This document shows, piece by piece, positions 1 through 12,500 of a DNA stretch of 64,000 bases (position 1 is the first letter of the stretch; the number at the start of each line of letters is the position of its first letter). The stretch comes from Branchiostoma lanceolatum (lineage: Eukaryota; Chordata; Leptocardii; Amphioxiformes; Branchiostomatidae). A model generated the notes under the pieces. It did not search any database. It was not told where the DNA came from and saw only the letters and a program-made list of their open reading frames with translations. The position numbers and the translations under genes are program-made. The stretch lies in the NCBI RefSeq assembly GCF_035083965.1, contig NC_089722.1:23458142-23522141 (forward strand), given 5' to 3'.

Positions 1-68
1 TGCAAAGTTGACTTTGTTTGGTTTCAAATGCTTTTCGGTTCCTGACTATGAGTGATGCCCTTTTTTAG

Positions 69-2546
69 GTTCGCTGAAAGAGTTGTAATTTTCCACTTCG
101 TCCTGTTGGTGCTCATGTGGGTTTTCCGGGACATGAAGTTTGTAGACGACAAGAATGGTCGGGCTGCAGGATGGACTTACTTCTTTGTGCCCGGGTGAGT
201 ATATCTTGAATTTCTTTTTACCAGATATGTTTGTGCCATATGATAAAATGTTATTTAGAGATATCATATGCATTGTTTCATTTGTACACAAAATAGTAAA
301 TCCGTGAATATTTTCGTCTGGTTGGTAAGTCACTGCGTATAAAAGGTCTTTGTACAAAATCGACTGTTTTTCCCTAGCCGACGTTTCGGTCTGTCGCTCA
401 GTCACGTTTAGAACCGCATTGTTTGCACTCTAGCAGCGACACCTAGCTGCAGTACAAAGTAGAACCAGCCTGAGGCCTGAGGGAGGTGACAGGCCCATCA
501 CGAAACGTCGGGTAATTAGTAGAGACACGGTTGTGTACAAAGAATTTTGTTATCCAACAATAGTAAATTTCCCTCATACTGTATCATTTTTCATTCTACC
601 ATTTTTCATTGTATCATTTTTTTTCAGCTATGTAACAGATGCATCAACAGTTATCCTGGTTATCATCTCCCTTTTCTTCTGGCCATCGAGACCTCCAAGC
701 TTCATGTGCTGCAGAGATAGTGGAGGTTCGTGCGTCCCGCTTGTTACTAGAAATATTCACAGAAATTTTCAACCTCTTTTGAAGTTTCTTTTCATTTCAT
801 TTGATAATCCTTCCGGCTTACCGTAAATAATATCAGAGAGCACCATCCCAAATGACAAAATTGAAGAAAAATCTTTGAGGAAGATTTGGAATACATACTG
901 TGCATCCTTTTCAAATCGTACAGAGCAACATTTCACACAAAAACTGAAAGAAAGTATCTTTTTGCAGGGACATATCCATGCGAGCCAGCTCCTCCCATCT
1001 TAGACTGGTCTACGGTGAGCGAGAAGATGTCGTGGGGACTTGTTTTTCTCTTAGGTGGAGGTTATGCACTTGCAGATGGAATCAAGGTAAGAAAATGAGC
1101 TCAAGTTTGTAAGTCAAGTATCTTGAAAGGGTCACATGATGATATCAAGTCTTGACCTGGACCGGGCGACTGTCAACATGGTTGCTAATGAAGTAGTAGG
1201 CACCCTGTGGTGTTTGATTACACTTTGTACATTATGTAGTTAGTGGCAGGATGGGCTTATCACCATATGCTTGCTAGTCACCACGGTTGCTAGTGAAGTA
1301 GCAGACACCCTGTGGTGTTTGATTACACTTTGTACATTATGTAGTAAGTGGCAGGACATGGCTCGAGGGGCTGGTTACCATATATATGAATGTGTTTGAG
1401 TAAGAATAAACAGAGCAGTGGTTAGGCCAGACCATGTAAAGATTAACATTGTGTACTTACTGGCAAATGTTATTTTTCTAGTTCATTTCCACTTCCATAC
1501 ACATACAAGGAGTGTTTCAGATACAATTACAAGTTTGTAACATAGAAATTTCTTTGAATCAATGCAGGTTTCGGGACTGTCCACTTTGCTGGGCAAAATG
1601 TTCAAGTCTGCGTCCGGGTTCCCTCCCGTCGCCTTGGTCCTCACCGTCACAACTCTTGTGTCCTTCCTGACGGAGTTGGTCAGCAACGCGCCAGTCGCCG
1701 CCATCATCCTTCCAATCCTCGCCTACTTGGTGAGACAATACAACTGTTTTCATTTAGTACTACATGTACCTTTTCTATAACACAGTATAACTTCAGTACA
1801 GCTTTCCTTGGCCAATGTGCTACATGTAGCCATCAGATCATGGCAGCGGACATCGATAGTATAAAGTTAATTACCTAGATTTGTTGGCGTTGCTCTGTCA
1901 TTTGGTAATATATCGTGTCTTTGAAATAGATTATCACAGAAAATGATGTTGTTATATCATGATTCGTCTACTGTGTCTTGTTTCACAGGCTGAGGGAATC
2001 TGCATGCACCCCTATTACTTGTTGGTTCCGGCCACCATCGCCAGTTCCTTTGCTTTCATGCTGCCAGTAGCGAACCCTCCTAACGCAATCGTCCTTCAAA
2101 GCGACAGAATCCAAGTGTATGATATGGTATGTAAAACAGGCAATCATGTGATTTTTCTTTGATATGGTAGTTGCACATCTGAAGTCTATTTTAAGTCGCT
2201 GAGTCGACTTGGAGTCGACTCCAAAACGCGTGTGTGAACCCAGCCATTGACAAGATGTTAGAAATCTATAAGCCGATGAACTTGACATTGAATGCCTAAA
2301 TCTGACCAATAAAGATGATCTTGATATCTAACCTTTTTTTCACTTCTGTTTCAGATAAGGAGTGGCTTCTTGTTAAACCTGTTAGGCGTCCTGACTTTAA
2401 ATTTCGCTATCAACACCTACGGAATCCCCCTGTATGATCTGGACACTCTCCCCTCCTGGGGGAAAGGTTTCTGCAATGGCAATGTCACAACGTTCGCATC
2501 CTCATCGTCAACTCTTCTCAATTCGACCATTGTTCCAGTTGTATGA
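69..2546 (+). CDS. SLC13-family Na+/anion symporter, 3' part (copy A)
   Basis: Six terminal exons, 69-194, 628-725, 968-1086, 1568-1729, 1989-2126 and 2355-2546, give 277 residues ending in a TGA stop; earlier exons lie left of the window. All acceptors and donors are AG/GT and phases join. SLC13 carriers move dicarboxylates, citrate or sulfate with sodium across the plasma membrane. The segment holds the second half of the fold: a WVFRD stretch, GGGYALADGIK, a TEL-SNAP motif where the family has its second SNx signature, and [22 protein letters not shown]. Exon sizes match copy B (3514-16966) one for one, so this is a head-to-tail tandem duplicate. The second SNx motif reads SNAP here but SNT in copy B, which could change ion or substrate binding. 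The substrate cannot be told from sequence. Confidence 0.9.
1171..1365 (+). repeat. Tandem duplication of about 110 bp in an SLC13 intron
   Basis: Two near-identical copies, about 1171-1258 and 1281-1365, share the string CACCCTGTGGTGTTTGATTA followed by CACTTTGTACATTATGTAGT. They lie in the intron between exons 968-1086 and 1568-1729. No coding or known element was recognised. Confidence 0.75.
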
Positions 2547-2864
2547 CTAACGTTTAGAAGTAGATTGTAACTTTTTGTAGATAATTTGTACTTTTGAATT
2601 TAAGGAATAGTCGCTAATATCGTTTTAATGAGTCGTAAATGTCTGTGCCAAACAAAGGCAGTGATGATGAGCTAAAAGTGTTGTCAACAGTGCCGGCGCA
2701 GAAAAATGTGCATTGTGGAAAGAATATTTGGGCGGAATTTCTCATACCGTTGATTGTATATGGGTTATTACTATACGGACCATTTCTATTACTAATTGCT
2801 CAGACAACAATACGGTAGGCCGTGAATGTCATAACTGTCATGTTTTGCCACTTCTCAAATTTGA

Positions 2865-2874
2865 AATAAATAAA
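2865..2874 (+). promoter_or_regulatory. Polyadenylation signal candidate for SLC13 copy A
   Basis: Overlapping AATAAA hexamers sit about 320 bp after the stop codon at 2546 and 640 bp before the first ATG of copy B. This suits the 3' end of the copy A transcript. Confidence 0.45.
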
Positions 2875-3060
2875 AATGTTAACACAACTTGTGGGCTCAT
2901 AATGCTGTTTGATGTGGGTGTTTTAGGAGTTAAAAGGCAACCGTCTCTTTAATTCTGTGCTACAAGCTTAGTTGCATACACCTGGTAATGATTTATAGCC
3001 CATTATAATCAGTCCCCGAAAAAAACATCTACAGAGAGAATATTGTATGTGAGCGTTCGT

Positions 3061-3127
3061 GAGTGTGTGTGTGTGTGTATCTGTCTGTATGTATGTGTGT
3101 CTGCCCGTCTGTCTGTCTGTCTGTCTA
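3061..3127 (+). repeat. GT-rich and (TGTC)n microsatellite
   Basis: Runs of GTGT followed by CTGTCTGTCTGTCTGTCTGT-type tetranucleotides between the two SLC13 genes. Short reading frames across it are low-complexity artefacts. Confidence 0.85.
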
Positions 3128-3513
3128 TCACGTGCCGGTGTCTCCCCATTCTCGCGATCGATGCCTCTTACCAAGTGTTACATAATCCCTCGCTGTCGGG
3201 GGATGATGCCCCTCCCCCCTCTTCTGAATCTAGCCAGGCTAGGTGCCTCGAGCTCTGGCATCAAAACACCAGGACCCTGCATAGAACACAATTACGCATC
3301 CACTTAGCACAGTCGTATAACCGGTTTTGTACCCCTCCCCCTTGTGTCGATGGATACATCGTTCTAGTAGTCGACAGCATATTGTCCTAGATTATCCTAT
3401 TGTGGGTGATGTATAGGAAAGTTGTCTGTGAATACAATACAGTACGTACGTTGCCTAAGGCTACGGGTCCAGGTATCAAACTGGATCAGCACAGTGATCA
3501 ATAGTGCGGCAAA

Positions 3514-6500
3514 ATGGCGACTGGGAAGCCAAGACTAGGCAGGGATATGGTGTATTTCTGGAAGTCCATTGTGTTTCTTACAACACCTGTGATCTTGTGC
3601 CCGCTGCCGATTTACTATGCGTCTTCAGAAAATAGCAAGGTAATGTATGTTTGTGTTTGTGTTTGACACTCTCGCAGCCTTGCTACGGACAAATTGTGAT
3701 TTCAAATGGTACAATATTGTTTTTATGATTGACATACGTTCAAGCTGAACACTTGTAGTATGTTTACAACTTCAAACACTCAAATCGTCAATAGATCCAA
3801 GCTTAGCACATTTTGTCTACTTGCGTCATACAAGACAGATTTGGATCGATGTGTGGATTCTTAAGCCACAGCAAAAATTCACTGAGAAGACGACAATAAT
3901 CGCAAACACTTGATGTGACAAATGCCCTGCTGTGAAAATTCCGTCACACCTTATATATACTTATATTACTTACTTTATATTTGACTGTTCCTAATTCTTG
4001 ACTACAGTTTTTTCAAACCCAATTATATGTTTTGATAAGAATGAAATGAACATTAGTTTAAGTTTAATGTGAAACATTTGCACATGTATAGAATGTTTGT
4101 ACTCATCGCGTGTCATTGGGTTCAAAGGTCAATTTTGAAACCGGTTCATCTACTCTGCATGGTGCATGGCAAGCGTAGGAATGATGTCATTACTGACTGA
4201 TTTGTATGCAATAAACCAACATGTCGGATGGAATCAAAACTGAGTAAAAGAAACCGCTTTGATTATACTGATATACAGAATACTAGTATCTAAACGCCTT
4301 AGAATGTGAAAGGCATACATTTCTATGATGGCCGAGATGTTATTCAGCTGGATGTTGCGCATTCAATCATGAATTTTCATTTTCATCATCTGAGTACAGG
4401 TGTTCCATTATATTTCTGTAAACATACTCAAAAGGCACAAACCGTGAATTAGATGCCGCACACAGTTACTTCACGTGAAACACTGCGGTTTACAGAGAGT
4501 ACGAATCTTCAACCAGATATCACATTATATTACATCAAGAAGGTTTAAAATCAAACCTCCTTGATGAAATAATAGAATGATAACTTTATTGCACGACTAT
4601 TGTAACAGGTACAATGTAAGGCAACTTGCACAAACAGGACAGTTGGACTCAAGCAAATTTGGTAATATCCATCGATTTCAAAGAACTAAAATCTAATTTA
4701 TGAATAGCAGTAAAGACAATCTAACTATGCGTGATAATACATCTGATGCTTTATTCCTTTAGATTGCAGCCTGTGCCTACGCTGTGATCATCATGGCGGT
4801 GTACTGGACCACAGAAGTTCTGCCTTTAGCTGTCACAGCTCTTCTTCCCATCGTTCTGTTTCCCATGCTGGGGGTCCAGTCATCGAAGGACGTCTGTATC
4901 AACTACTTAAATGTATGAAGACAGGTGTTTCTTTTGATTTCATGGTCGAATATTTTGATATTTGACAAATACATATCCCAAGGTGTAAACAAAGACATAG
5001 AGTTGTAACATCGCTACTACCAAGCAAAGAGTAATCATGAATCATGTAACATTTTGCATATAGCCACACAATACAATACTTCAAATTGATTTTGAGTGCA
5101 GGGAATGATGGGCACGCCAGTGGACAAGCTTTGTAAGGATGGGCACGCCAGTAATCCAGGAGTAGATTTTCATAAGAGGCCTAGAAAATGAGGAACGTAG
5201 CACACCCTGTACATATTTAGTCCGGTACCATGTAATGATAGCTTGATGTCTCTCGATCATTTTTAGGCGTGATGTTCTATGGTCCAGCTAGGACGTCATG
5301 GTTCTAGGTCTCTTTTGGCAAATTTATGCAAAGAAGGCAAATATGCCCCGAATTGAAAATGAACTAGCATAACTAACAGATAGTCGTGTTTTCCTGCGTA
5401 TACGAGTATAAATCCTTTGGAAAGTACCGTACGTGTCGAATCAGAATCTGTCTTTACAATCTTGATATTTCTTGACTAACCTTCAGTTACTAAACGTTTC
5501 AGGACAGCAATTTCCTGTTTGTTGGGGGTCTGATGGTCGCTGTGGCGATGCAACGGTGGAACCTCCACAAGAGGATAGCACTCAGAACTATTCTTACAGT
5601 TGGGGTCGAGCCACGGTGGTGAGTTTCTATGGAGTCTTACAATCTAGATGCGACCCGAAAAATTCAGGCTGCTCTGAAATGGCATGACGGCATGTGTTGT
5701 ATATATATACATTGCTTACAAAAGAGAAGTCAAATCCTTCACTAGTTATAGACAATTACGTTTTTACATCTAGTTTAGCCGCTTTTATACCTATTTTGCA
5801 CCCTGTTCTTTTATCTATGATGTTTGCAATTAGCCTTCGGGCAGGAATTTGCAATAAACTTGATATTATATGCACACCAACGCTGGCACTACGCGAATGA
5901 TACATGCATCTTTCCTGTGTGTGACAACTATCAAAATTCCTCGTGATCAAAGGTTTTGTCCATTCTGCCCAAATGAAATTGAAGATGAACGTCACTTTAT
6001 CATGGATTGTTCAAGATATGAGGATAAACGCTCAAAGCTATTCACCTTTATCTCCGCTTGTTCGAGTGAGTTCAATGCACCCCGTTCTGTTGATAGATTC
6101 AATTACATACTAGGAGGTCACAATCCTTACTGTGTACAGATAGGTATATACATCAAAGAATGTTTGGACATTAGAACAAGCAATCTATAAGTATATGACA
6201 CGTAAAATTACGATATGTTACTCTATCCCATATGATTGTGTGTAATCAAACTCATCTGTATGCACCTAGTCGTTTGTATGTATGCATAGATATAGCAGAC
6301 CTTACGAAAGTCGCTGTGCTTTTGTTGTGTCAATAAAGATCTTCTACTATCAAATATGTAAACTCGTCGATGAAGGTTAGACATCCAGGTAATACGATAC
6401 GCCAAATAGCAGTTACTCAAGCAAACGGAAATGGATTTTGGAAACATGTAAGCATATCAGCAGGAATCCATGTACTGTGATTAATGGATTCTGCTTATAT

Positions 6501-9500
6501 TCAAGGCTGATGTTGGGGTTGATGTCCGTGACTGCGTTCCTGTCAATGTGGATCAGTAACACGGCAACAGCCGCCATGATGGTGCCCATCGCACAGGCCA
6601 CCATGACACAACTTCTCAAGGACAGGGGGCTGGGGGAAAAGGAGGAGGACAGGAGACAGAAAAAGATACTACCTCTAGATGAAAAAACAGGTGTGAAGAC
6701 TCCTAATTGTATAAAATGATCTGTCAAATGAATTTTGATCACTGCATAAAAAGGTGCATGTGATTCAACTACTTTTAAGCATGAAATATGAATATACTGT
6801 ATATGTCAATGGTACATGTTTCAAAATTGTCTACTCTTCTGTTTCAGTCATGAAAAAGGTTAAATGCACAGATACGGCCCATACGATTATCATAGATTCA
6901 GTTTGATATAATCATTTACATCACTTTTCAGAGCTACTATCGTTCAAATCGTCTAAGAGTGAACAAAGCCAGGAGCTACCACTTGAAAATATTGCAATGG
7001 AAAAGAGGTAAGTACAATTTAGTTTATCGCTTTCATAAGAAGCCCTGTTACAGTACATGTAGGCAAACATATTTAGCACAGTGCGAATGGTTCCAGGTGG
7101 TCAAAAGGTGCAGAAAGATAGAATTAATGAGTGTTGCTCTATGGGAGGGGTGTATGTGTTTGCGCACCTTTTCAAAATATGTTCATTTTCAATTTCAGTC
7201 AATGCATTACTTGACGTTGAACTTAAAGATACTGAACAGCAAATAGGAAGCATCTCTTATCACAGTCAGATACAGATTCTGTGAGTAAATTACAGTTGTG
7301 TATTTATACCTAGTTTTGATGAAGAATCGTTTCTCTTTATTTCTGCAGTGATCATGATGATAAAGACGATGAAGATTTACTTGCAGATCAGGTAATGATC
7401 TAGACAGAATTTCATTCCTACACGCATGCGTGGAAGAAAATGTTCTAGAGAAAGGCCACGCCTTGAGTTTGCTTGGTGCTTTATAAACTTCACTACTTCC
7501 GATCATGCCTTCGTTGCTGTAACTGCTCAGTATTTATAAATAGATCACTGCAGTTCTAGCCGTTGCTGTTAGTTTGACAACAGATCACAGCTTTAGATGA
7601 CCAAGAAGAGCTAAGTACGCTATGCCTCTTAGTCCTTTTGGCTATTTTATATTCCTTCCGCAGCTGTGACAGTAGCGGCTGTTTGCACAACATCTGAACA
7701 CATGGAATGCTCTTGTTGACAGTACTTCTGCGAACACTACGATTTTACCATCAGTTCGACTACGTCAGACTCTGTGGGACGAATAAGAACAGCTTTCGAT
7801 GCTGAGTTTTCGTCTGTACACAACCCTATTTCATTCTTCTACAGACATTTCAATAACCTGTCTGTCGTTTTCATCAGTGCATAATGAACATTTTCTATCG
7901 GTGCAAAGTGTCATGTCAGTGCAAATTTAACTTTATCTTAAACCAAACAATTCAAACTGTTCACTTGAAAGTTCATCTGTGTTGGTAGAAGTCCTTCTGA
8001 ATGGAGTTTAAACTGTAAATGCCAATACAATAAATTGGACTTATATAATCGATGTTATAATCCCAACAACAAGATACAGGGACGAACTCATAGCTGTACT
8101 CCAGCGGTTTCAGACTGAAGGTGGGTTGAACAATATTGCCTATAAACGGTTATACCCAACCACACAAGTGCCTCCGAAGTTTTATGGTCTCCCTAAAGTC
8201 CATAAAACTGGCATTCCACTGAGACGCATTGTTAGTAGTATAGACTCCATTTCTTACTGTTGTGCTAAGTATCTGGCAGATACTCTTGCCCCATTAGTGG
8301 GTAATACCCGACATCACATTAAGAACTCACAGCAGTTTGTAGAACTGATTAATCATGAACATGTAGAAGAAGATGAGGAACTCCGCTCTTATGATGTGAC
8401 AGCACTTTTCACTTCAGTTCCGGTTGATAAGGCAGCAGATGTAATTCTACAGAGACTGAAGGAAGATAAGTCTTTATCCCAACGCTCTACTTTGAGCCCA
8501 GAACAGTTGGTTGACCTACTCAAAATCTGCCTGAACTGTACTTACTTTGTGTATGATGGCGTATTCTATCAGCAGATCCATGGGGCCGCAATGGGGTCAC
8601 CAGTTTCCCCCATTGTGTGCAATCTGTACTTAGAACACTTGGAACAACTTGCCATCAAATCTGCCCCCCACCCCCCTGTGTGGTGGTTCAGATATGTCGA
8701 TGATACTTTTACCAAACTGAAGAAGGCGTACGCCAATGATTTCACAGAACACCTAAACAACCTAGATCCTGACATTAAATTTACGTTCGAGAAGGAAGAG
8801 AATAGATCTTTAGCTTTCCTAGACACTTTAACAACAATACAAGAAGACGGGTCACTACGAGTCAAGATTTACCGCAAACCCACGCACACGGACCAGTACT
8901 TGAACTTCCATTCAAACCACCCCTTGGATCATAAACTCGGGGTTGTCCGTACCCTTTTTCACAGGGCGGAAACCCTCATCACAGATCCACAGGACAAAGA
9001 AGACGAGAAACTTCACATTACAAGTGCCTTGAGAAAGTGTGGTTATCCCACATGGGCGATTGAGAAAGCCACTGCGCCCAAACCCCAACGGCTCAACGAT
9101 ACTAACTAGAGTTCCACGAACACATATCTTCGCCGAATAAGCAAGGGTTTCTATAAAGAGTGCAGAGTTTTTATAGAGTTCTTAAATCTATTATGTTTAT
9201 AATGCTACCTCATATATTAAGTTGAGTCTATCAATTGACAGTTTGTTGTTATATCAAGGCAACACAGAAGATGATGATGATTACAGTAACTCTGATACTG
9301 TCTTGTACATGTCCACGGACATAAACGTGATCTAGAAGGGTACTATTGTCAGTGGAGCTTGAACTGTCCCGTTACGAATTATAAGGATTTTGGGAGGAAG
9401 AGGTCGAAATTGAAATCACCAAGGCTAATTGTCAAGATGTCACTTGGAAGTTGATGTTTGAAGTTTTTGTAGTCTATCGATAAAGGCTGCTTCAGGCAAG

Positions 9501-12500
9501 GAGTGTAGTCTGTTGACTGTGGTCGATAGTTTAGTGACTGTGGTATCTACTTGTATGGAGCTGTGTAGGATTGACGTCCTGTGTTGATGTTAGCTCCCCC
9601 CCAAGCGGGTGATGTGGTGCTGCCTGACCCATATAAGGAATGCAGAGCATCAATCTTGAGCCCAAGTGACAAACAGGTGTTGTCCTTAGATGTAGGTCGA
9701 CAAGAGGTACTTTAACGCAATTATAAACAAGCCTATTTCACCACTTAATTAGACCCTGATTACAATTTCATACATCTAGATTTGTTAATCATTACCTCAA
9801 TAAACTACCTGTCAAAAACAATGCAAATTCATCAAACCCTACCCGAGATATTTGCCTCCAAAGGTAACATAAAAAAGCCCACTGCAGTTCTAAGCAAGCC
9901 ACTAGGGGGTCTAAACTTACATCACTTACTCCCTGCCCCAAGAGCTATAAACCACATAAAAATCATGACTATGGGACCTGCATGAAATTTGACTACAAGC
10001 TTTTGGCGAATTGATAAACTTTCCTCATTTATTATGCAAATTATTTCCTTATTTGCATGATAAGTATTCAATAATGTAAAGCATCACCCAAACTATTCAC
10101 ATGCCATAAATTATGATAATCCATCAATCCCTGCTGGATTTATTCGTCTTCAAAGGTAACAACAAAAATGCCAACTGCAGTTCCAAACAAGCAGCTAGGG
10201 GGCCTTAATTTACACCACTCACTTGCTGTTCCAGAAGCTATCTACTACCTAAAAATGATGAACCTGACGCCTCCAGAAAATTTGGCCTCAAACTTTGAAG
10301 CTCCGCTGCAGTACCTTAGATATCCGCTAGGAGGCCCATTATCGAACTTGACCTTCTTCTTTGACACCCCTACCTATCCACTTAATATCATGCACAGCCG
10401 TCAACAGCTCCTCGAGTTATGTTGGTGACATACAAACTCACGTACACACAAAGCATGCTGCAGTACTGTAGAAAAGCGCCAGATAGATCATTTTCGAACT
10501 TGACCTCCGTTTCTACAACACCTTCACAACTACAAAAAATCATGAAGATCCATCAACGTTTCCGTCACTTTTTTTGCCTACATGCAAACACAAAAAAATG
10601 CAAAGTACGCTGCAGTACTGTTGAAAAACGCAAGGTGAACCATTTTCGAACTTGACCTTCCTTTGCACAATCACTACACACCTACCAAAAATCGTAAAGA
10701 TTCATCGAAGCTTTCTTGAGTTATGCTCTTGACATACATACAGACCCACCCAACAGATTTCTCAACCGAAAACATAATCTTCTCCGAGTACAAGTAGTCG
10801 GCGAAGATAACAAGACCCGGAACAACAAGGGAACCAACAGGGGTTTCGTCACTTTGTCATACACGAAAGGGTTGTCTGAAGGACTTAGACGCATTTTCAC
10901 ATCACATGGTATAAAGACCTGTTTTAAGCCAACTAAAACACTTAGAAATGCCCTAGTAGCGCCTAAGGATAAAACACCTAGGGAGGACAAGTGCGGAGTT
11001 GTGTACTTCATTCCTTGTCAAGGTCAAAACATTAGAGGCCAGTGCAAAGAAACGTACATTGGAGAGACTGAACGCTCACTGAAAACCCGTTTCAACGAAC
11101 ACAAGCGTCCGAGCACAACCTCTTCTGAAGTTTCTAAACACATACACTTAGAGTCGCCTGGACATTCGGTTTCATTGGACAAGGTTAAGATCCTGGACAC
11201 AGAATCAGAATTTTTTGCAAGAGGGATTAAGGAGTCCATCTACATCCGTGCATTACAACCATCCCTCAACAGAGACGGAGGGCGCCATAAACTTTCTGCA
11301 ACTTATGATCCACTGCTCTCCGAGTCACGTGTCTCATCTGCATAACGTGACGTCACAGAAGCAGTGGATTGCTCACTCCTTGACAAAGACTGGAGCTGAT
11401 CAGTCGAAAATTTGGGTAAGTCCAATTTATTGTGTTGGCATTTACAGTTTAAACTCAATTCAGAATTCAAACTGTTCATTATGCACTGATGAAAACGACA
11501 AACTGGTCGTTGAAACATCTACAGAGGAAAAATAGGATTGTGTCCCGACCAAAACTTACCAACCAGATGAAACTATTTACGGAGCTTTCGATGCTGTCTT
11601 TGATAAAATCGCACATCATATACTACAGGTCCGGTTGTCAGCTGAGCAGGCAGATAAGAAGGCCAAGGGTTTGTTACTGTGTATCTGTTACGCAGCCAAC
11701 ATCGGCGGCATGGCTACCCTGATCGGAACGACACCAAATATCCTTGTAGCACAGACGGTCAAAACGTGAGTTTCACTCATTGGTTGGCAAACGACATTCA
11801 TTGTAAAACATATGTTATATCTACAAAAATGTAGATATTCATGTTCATTTGTACAAAATAAAGATTTTTGTCCCGTAAAATCAACTTTTACAGTATAATT
11901 CTGTCTAATTTTCGAATTCAAATGACACATGCAATGTGACTGTGTGAGTATTGATATATTTTTCAGATTAAAATTGCCTTCTTGTAGTAATTTTGTGACC
12001 ATTAATAATCTTGATATGATGATGATACACTGCTTCCTGAAGCTACCGTTGTAGAAACATCATATTCAATGATATCCAACATCAGATTAATAGACAACTA
12101 CCAGAGGCATTCATTGCTTGCTTTGTACGTTCTGGTTTGAACCGTTACATATTAATGTACACACTCAACATATTGCCCATTACTGAAGAATCATATGAAA
12201 AATGTAACGTTGACTCCCTTCTGCACAGACTGTTTCCAAAGAGCCCGGGTATTGGTTTTGCAACCTGGTTCTCTTTCGGCTTCCCCACCATGGTCGTGAC
12301 TCTCCTCCTGGCTTGGCTCTGGCTGCAGTGGCAGTTCCTAGACTACAGGTAATGTACAACAACCCTGATTATTACGTGACCATAGTAGACACTAAATAAC
12401 TTTCATATAACTTGGAACTGCAAATGGGCAGTTGTGGTTGGTCTTGTCCCTACCCTAGCTCCAATCCAGAAATTAGTCAAACTCTCCCTAGTTCCTAATC

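Larger units (their letters stand above)
7805..11582 (+). mobile_element. Penelope-like retroelement with inverted terminal repeats
   Basis: The element lies in intron 6 of SLC13 copy B. It carries a reverse-transcriptase fragment (8075-9109) and a GIY-YIG endonuclease fragment (from about 10756), the order typical of Penelope-like elements. Its ends are inverted repeats: about 7805-8041 against about 11418-11556, sharing for example AGTTTAAACTGTAAATGCCA (as its complement on the right) and the block TTTTCATCAGTGCATAATGA. The left arm has about 100 extra bases. The 14-bp string AGCTTTCGATGCTG flanks the whole at 7791-7804 and 11583-11596, a good target-site duplication. The right end stops 32 bp before the next SLC13 exon. 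A second repeat has split it between 9103 and about 10750, so it is dead. Confidence 0.88.

Noticed and set aside
7200..7281. Possible extra SLC13 copy B exon between 7007 and 7349 (AG before, GTGAGT after)
   Set aside because: Joining it to exon 6932-7007 puts a stop after five codons, whereas skipping it keeps phase to 7349-7391. At most it is a cryptic or rare exon.
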